From assembly GCA_902468695.1 (NCBI GenBank), contig CABQZS010000177.1, positions 1-9,303 on the forward strand: 9,303 nucleotides of DNA, in the 5' to 3' direction. Origin of the DNA: an uncultured Collinsella sp. GTDB lineage: Bacteria; Actinomycetota; Coriobacteriia; Coriobacteriales; Coriobacteriaceae. Below are positions 6,599 through 9,303 of this stretch, piece after piece. Every line of letters begins with the position of its first letter. Position 1 is the stretch's first letter. The position numbers and the translations under genes were made by a program. The notes under the pieces are model-generated. The model made no database searches and was not told the origin of the DNA. It saw nothing but the letters and a program-made list of their open reading frames with translations.

Positions 6599-6604
6599 AT
6601 CGGC

Positions 6605-6703
6605 CTGTTGGTACCTCGACCTTGGTTGCTCGCTCCACCGGCGGCTTCCCAGTCCGAGGCGAATCGAGTCGCCCGTGGGCGACGCAAAACGAAAGGTGAA
6701 ACA
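6605..6703 (+). promoter_or_regulatory. Structured rpsO leader, candidate S15 autoregulatory RNA
   Basis: The leader can fold in mutually exclusive ways. One hairpin is GGCGA (6658-6662) with TCGCC (6669-6673). The other is GTCGCC (6668-6673) with GGCGAC (6678-6683) and loop CGTG. Longer-range pairs are CCTCG (6614-6618) with CGAGG (6655-6659), and CTCGA (6615-6619) with TCGAG (6664-6668). ACCTT (6619-6623) or CACC (6636-6639) could pair with the rpsO Shine-Dalgarno AAAGGTGA (6692-6699). S15 is known to repress its own translation through varied leader structures in several phyla. The pairings are read by eye without an energy calculation, so the regulatory role is inferred. Confidence 0.4.
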
Positions 6704-6982
6704 ATGACTGTTTCCAAAGAGCGCAAGGCGGAGCTGACTGCCCAGTTCGGTAACACTCCGGTCGACACCGGCAACCCCAAGGTTCAGGTCGCCATCCTGT
6801 CCGAGCGCATCAAGGAGCTGACCGAGCACATGAAGTCCCACCAGAAGGACTTCCACACCCGTCGTGGCCTGCTCATGCTCGTCGGCCGTCGTCGTCGTCT
6901 TCTCTCCTACATCAAGAAGAACGACATCGTCGAGTACCGTGAGCTCATCAAGGCTCTGGGCATCCGCGACAACATCCAGTAG
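6704..6982 (+). CDS. rpsO: 30S ribosomal protein S15
   Basis: S15 is a primary 16S rRNA-binding protein that nucleates the 30S platform and forms an intersubunit bridge. The 92 residues, slightly over the usual 88-89, show the full pattern: DTGNPKVQVAILSERIKELT (21-40), then EHMKSHQKDFHTRRGLLMLV (41-60) with rRNA contacts H42, H46 and D49, then GRRRRLLSYIKKND (61-74) and YRELIKALGIRDNIQ at the end. T52 replaces the Ser usual after the conserved Asp, a mild change. ATG 6704 is preceded by AAAGGTGA (6692-6699); frames opening further upstream are non-coding leader. Codon use is strongly biased to C-ending codons, as expected for a highly expressed gene. An intrinsic terminator and pnp follow, the usual rpsO-pnp order. 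Confidence 0.97.
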   Translation: MTVSKERKAELTAQFGNTPVDTGNPKVQVAILSERIKELTEHMKSHQKDFHTRRGLLMLVGRRRRLLSYIKKNDIVEYRELIKALGIRDNIQ

Positions 6983-6996
6983 GATTTGTACATGCT

Positions 6997-7028
6997 AAGA
7001 GCGTCCTGCGCAGCGGGGCGCTCTTTTT
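6997..7028 (+). terminator. Intrinsic terminator between rpsO and pnp
   Basis: AAGAGCG (6997-7003) pairs with CGCTCTT (7019-7025). The stem can extend inward by U-G, C-G, C-G and U-G pairs around a 7-nt loop, and it ends in TTTTT (7024-7028). It lies 14 nt after the rpsO stop. In E. coli a similar terminator between rpsO and pnp is only partly efficient, so some read-through into pnp is plausible here. Confidence 0.85.
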
Positions 7029-7047
7029 GTGTAAGGGCGCGAACAAT

Positions 7048-7118
7048 CACGCTCTGAAGCGTGGCGGGGGCAGGGGGCCCGCGTCACATGAGAAGCCCGC
7101 AGACAAGGGGTCTGCGGG
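7048..7118 (+). promoter_or_regulatory. Structured pnp leader with two strong hairpins
   Basis: The first hairpin is CACGCT (7048-7053), loop CTGA, AGCGTG (7058-7063). The second is CCCGCAGAC (7096-7104), loop AAGGG, GTCTGCGGG (7110-7118), a perfect 9-bp stem ending 3 nt before the pnp Shine-Dalgarno AAGGAG (7122-7127). A weaker GCGGG (7064-7068) with CCCGC (7078-7082) lies between. No T-run follows either strong stem, so they are not terminators. In E. coli, RNase III cuts a stem in the pnp leader and PNPase then lowers its own mRNA; this could be an equivalent site (inference). No convincing promoter was seen in 7029-7131. Confidence 0.5.
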
Positions 7119-7131
7119 GTTAAGGAGAACA

Positions 7132-9303
7132 ATGACACTCGTATCCAAGACCTTTGAGCTGTACGGCAAGACCTACACCTTTGAGTCGGGCGAGCTTGCC
7201 AAGCAGGCCACCGGCGCCTGCCTGGTCAAGCAGGGCGACACCACGATGCTCGACACCGTGGTCGTCTCCAAGGAGCGCAAGAACTACGACTTCTTCCCGC
7301 TGACCGTCGACTTCAACGAGAAGATGTACGCAGCCGGCCGCATCCCGGGTGGCTACCTCAAGCGTGAGGGCCGTCCCAGCGAGAAGGCCACGCTCACGGC
7401 CCGCATGATCGATCGCCCGATTCGCCCGAGCTTCCCGGACGGCTTCCGCAACGAGGTGCACATCGTCGCCACCTCGCTCGTCGCCGACCAGGTCAACCCC
7501 TTCGATGTCATCAACGTCATGGGTGCATCCCTGGCCATGACGCTTGGCGGCGTGCCCTTCGAGGGCCCGCTTGCCTGCGTGCGCATCGGCCGCAACGTGG
7601 AGACCGGCGAGTTTATCGTCAACCCCACCTACGAGGAGCGCGAGAACTCCGATCTGGACCTGGAGCTGGGCGGCTCTGCCGACTTCATCTCGATGGTCGA
7701 GGCCGGCGCCGAGGAGATCTCCGAGGACGACATGCTCGCCGCCATGAAGTTTGGCCAGGAGGCCCTTGCTGCCTTCTGCCAGGCTCAGGACGAGTTCGTT
7801 GCCGAGTGGGAGCAGGTCAACGGCCCCATCGTCAAGAAGGAGTACCCGCTCGACCAGCCCGTCGAGGAGGTCCAGGAGCGCATCTTCGCCCACTACGACG
7901 AGATGGCAGCCGCCCTTCGCGACGCCGACAAGCTCTCCCGTATCGGCAAGGTCGAGGCTCTGAAGGAGTCCATCCGTGCCGAGTTCACCGACGAGGAGCA
8001 GGCCGCCTGGGAGCGCGAGATCCCCGTGGCGCTCAAGAAACTCGAGAAGAAGGCCATGCGCACCATGGTCGTCGAGACCGGCGAGCGCGTCGACGGCCGT
8101 GCCGCCGACGAGATCCGTCCCATCATGGTGAAGGACAACTACCTGCCGCTCGTTCATGGTTCCGGCCTGTTCCAGCGTGGCCAGACCCAGGTGCTCTCCG
8201 TCCTGTCGCTCGGCATGCTCAACGAGGGCCAGCGTCTGGACACCATCGAGCCCACCGAGGGCAAGCGCTACATGCACCACTACAACTTCCCGCCGTTCTG
8301 CACCGGCGAGACCGGCCGCATGGGCAGCCCCAAGCGCCGCGAGATCGGTCACGGCAACCTGGCCGAGCGCGCTCTGCTTCCGGTGCTCCCCGACGAGAAC
8401 GAGTTCCCCTACGCCATCCGCGTCGTCTCCGAGGTCATGGAGTCTAACGGCTCCTCTTCGATGGCTTCGACCTGCGGTTCTACGCTCGCCCTTATGGACG
8501 GCGGCGTGCCCATTAAGCGCCCGGTCTCCGGTATCGCCATGGGCCTGATCCAGGAGGAGGGCAAGACCGTGGTCCTGTCCGACATCCAGGGTCTCGAGGA
8601 CTTCCTGGGCGACATGGACTTTAAGGTCACCGGCACCACCGAGGGCATCACCGCCCTGCAGATGGACAACAAGGCCACCGGCCTCACCTTCGACATTCTG
8701 GCCCGCGCCCTGCAGCAGGCCAAGGAGGGTCGCGCCTTCATCCTGCAGAAGATGCTCGATGTGATCCCCGAGCCGCGCCACACCACGCGCAGCACCGCTC
8801 CGCGCATCGTGTCCATCCAGGTCCCGACCGACAAGATCCGCGACGTCATCGGTTCCGGCGGTAAGGTCATCCGCGGTATCCAGGATGAGACCGGCGCCTC
8901 GGTCGACATCCAGGAGGACGGCACCGTCTTTGTCGGCGGCACCGGCGAGTCTGTCGACCAGGCTGTCGAGCGCATCAAGCTCATCATCAAGGTTCCCGAG
9001 CCGGGCGAGGAGTACACCGGTCGCGTGGTCTCCATCCAGCCCTTCGGCGCCTTCGTCAACCTGCTGCCCGGTAAGGACGGCCTGCTGCACATCTCCCGCG
9101 TCGCCAAGGGCCGCGTGGAGAAGGTCGAGGACGTCCTCAATGTGGGCGACGAGGTCAAGGTCGTCGTCATCGAGGTTGACGATCGTGGCAAGATCTCGCT
9201 CGATCGTCTTGACAAGCCCGAGGCCCCTGCTCGCGCTGAGGGTGCCTCCGAGGGCGACGGCGAGCACTTCCAGCGCCGTGAGCGTCCGCGTCGCGAGCGC
9301 TCC
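7132..9303 (+). CDS. pnp: Polyribonucleotide nucleotidyltransferase (PNPase), 3' end cut by window
   Basis: PNPase degrades RNA 3' to 5' by phosphorolysis, releasing nucleoside diphosphates, and can add tails in reverse; it acts as a trimer and often in the RNA degradosome. The frame is open for 724 codons to the window edge, without a stop. Domains in order are RNase PH-like 1 (about 10-145, with GRIPGGYLKREGRPSE), an all-helical linker (about 150-310), and catalytic RNase PH-like 2 (about 320-545). The catalytic core has KRREIGHG (401-408), phosphate-binding SNGSSS (438-443) and metal residues D490, D496 and K498 (in DMDFK). A KH domain has GSGG (574-577), and an S1 domain spans about 625-692. 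The Arg-rich tail begins after 695 and is cut. ATG 7132 has AAGGAG (7122-7127) 4 nt upstream. Codon bias is strong, as in rpsO. Only a short C-terminal tail is likely missing. Confidence 0.97.
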   Translation, partial: MTLVSKTFELYGKTYTFESGELAKQATGACLVKQGDTTMLDTVVVSKERKNYDFFPLTVDFNEKMYAAGRIPGGYLKREGRPSEKATLTARMIDRPIRPSFPDGFRNEVHIVATSLVADQVNPFDVINVMGASLAMTLGGVPFEGPLACVRIGRNVETGEFIVNPTYEERENSDLDLELGGSADFISMVEAGAEEISEDDMLAAMKFGQEALAAFCQAQDEFVAEWEQVNGPIVKKEYPLDQPVEEVQERIFAHYDEMAAALRDADKLSRIGKVEALKESIRAEFTDEEQAAWEREIPVALKKLEKKAMRTMVVETGERVDGRAADEIRPIMVKDNYLPLVHGSGLFQRGQTQVLSVLSLGMLNEGQRLDTIEPTEGKRYMHHYNFPPFCTGETGRMGSPKRREIGHGNLAERALLPVLPDENEFPYAIRVVSEVMESNGSSSMASTCGSTLALMDGGVPIKRPVSGIAMGLIQEEGKTVVLSDIQGLEDFLGDMDFKVTGTTEGITALQMDNKATGLTFDILARALQQAKEGRAFILQKMLDVIPEPRHTTRSTAPRIVSIQVPTDKIRDVIGSGGKVIRGIQDETGASVDIQEDGTVFVGGTGESVDQAVERIKLIIKVPEPGEEYTGRVVSIQPFGAFVNLLPGKDGLLHISRVAKGRVEKVEDVLNVGDEVKVVVIEVDDRGKISLDRLDKPEAPARAEGASEGDGEHFQRRERPRRERS

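Noticed and set aside
7120..9267. A minus-strand open frame of 715 codons opposite pnp
   Set aside because: It is antisense to a confident pnp, rich in Leu, Gly, Asp and Val repeats, and covers the pnp Shine-Dalgarno region. It is best explained as a codon-bias shadow.

Overview
The window is a GC-rich stretch of bacterial chromosome made almost entirely of housekeeping genes, all read left to right. The exception is the N-terminal part of an IS30-type transposase on the minus strand at the left edge. Gene content and order (dnaJ, mtaB, phoH, ybeY, dgkA, era, recO, then rpsO and pnp), the GC-rich codons, the GTG and TTG starts and the style of the transposase suggest a Coriobacteriia actinobacterium, probably Collinsella or a close relative. 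That assignment is inference from recall; no search was run.

Layout. Positions 1-206 (minus) hold the transposase start, cut by the window edge. Positions 207-409 are non-coding: a perfect 40-bp palindrome (258-297), a third copy of its core octamer (303-310), and a weak promoter candidate ahead of dnaJ. Positions 410-6565 are seven tightly packed genes with gaps of 15 nt or less, or overlaps of 4 and 20 nt, so they are probably one operon. Positions 6566-6703 form a leader with an extended -10 promoter and alternative RNA structures before rpsO (6704-6982). An intrinsic terminator (6997-7028) and a structured pnp leader follow. pnp starts at 7132 and runs off the right edge after 724 codons.

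Function. The operon joins protein folding (DnaJ), tRNA modification (MtaB), 16S rRNA and ribosome maturation (YbeY, Era, perhaps PhoH), undecaprenol or lipid phosphorylation (DgkA) and recombinational repair (RecO). The rpsO-pnp pair joins a 30S protein to the main 3'-to-5' phosphorolytic exonuclease. Both genes of that pair are autoregulated through their mRNA leaders in E. coli, and both leaders here show matching potential structure.

I did not find a new multi-gene system. The points most worth a second look are the palindrome at the IS30/dnaJ boundary, the possible S15-responsive leader of rpsO, the pnp leader hairpins, and a strongly acidic N-terminal extension on Era.
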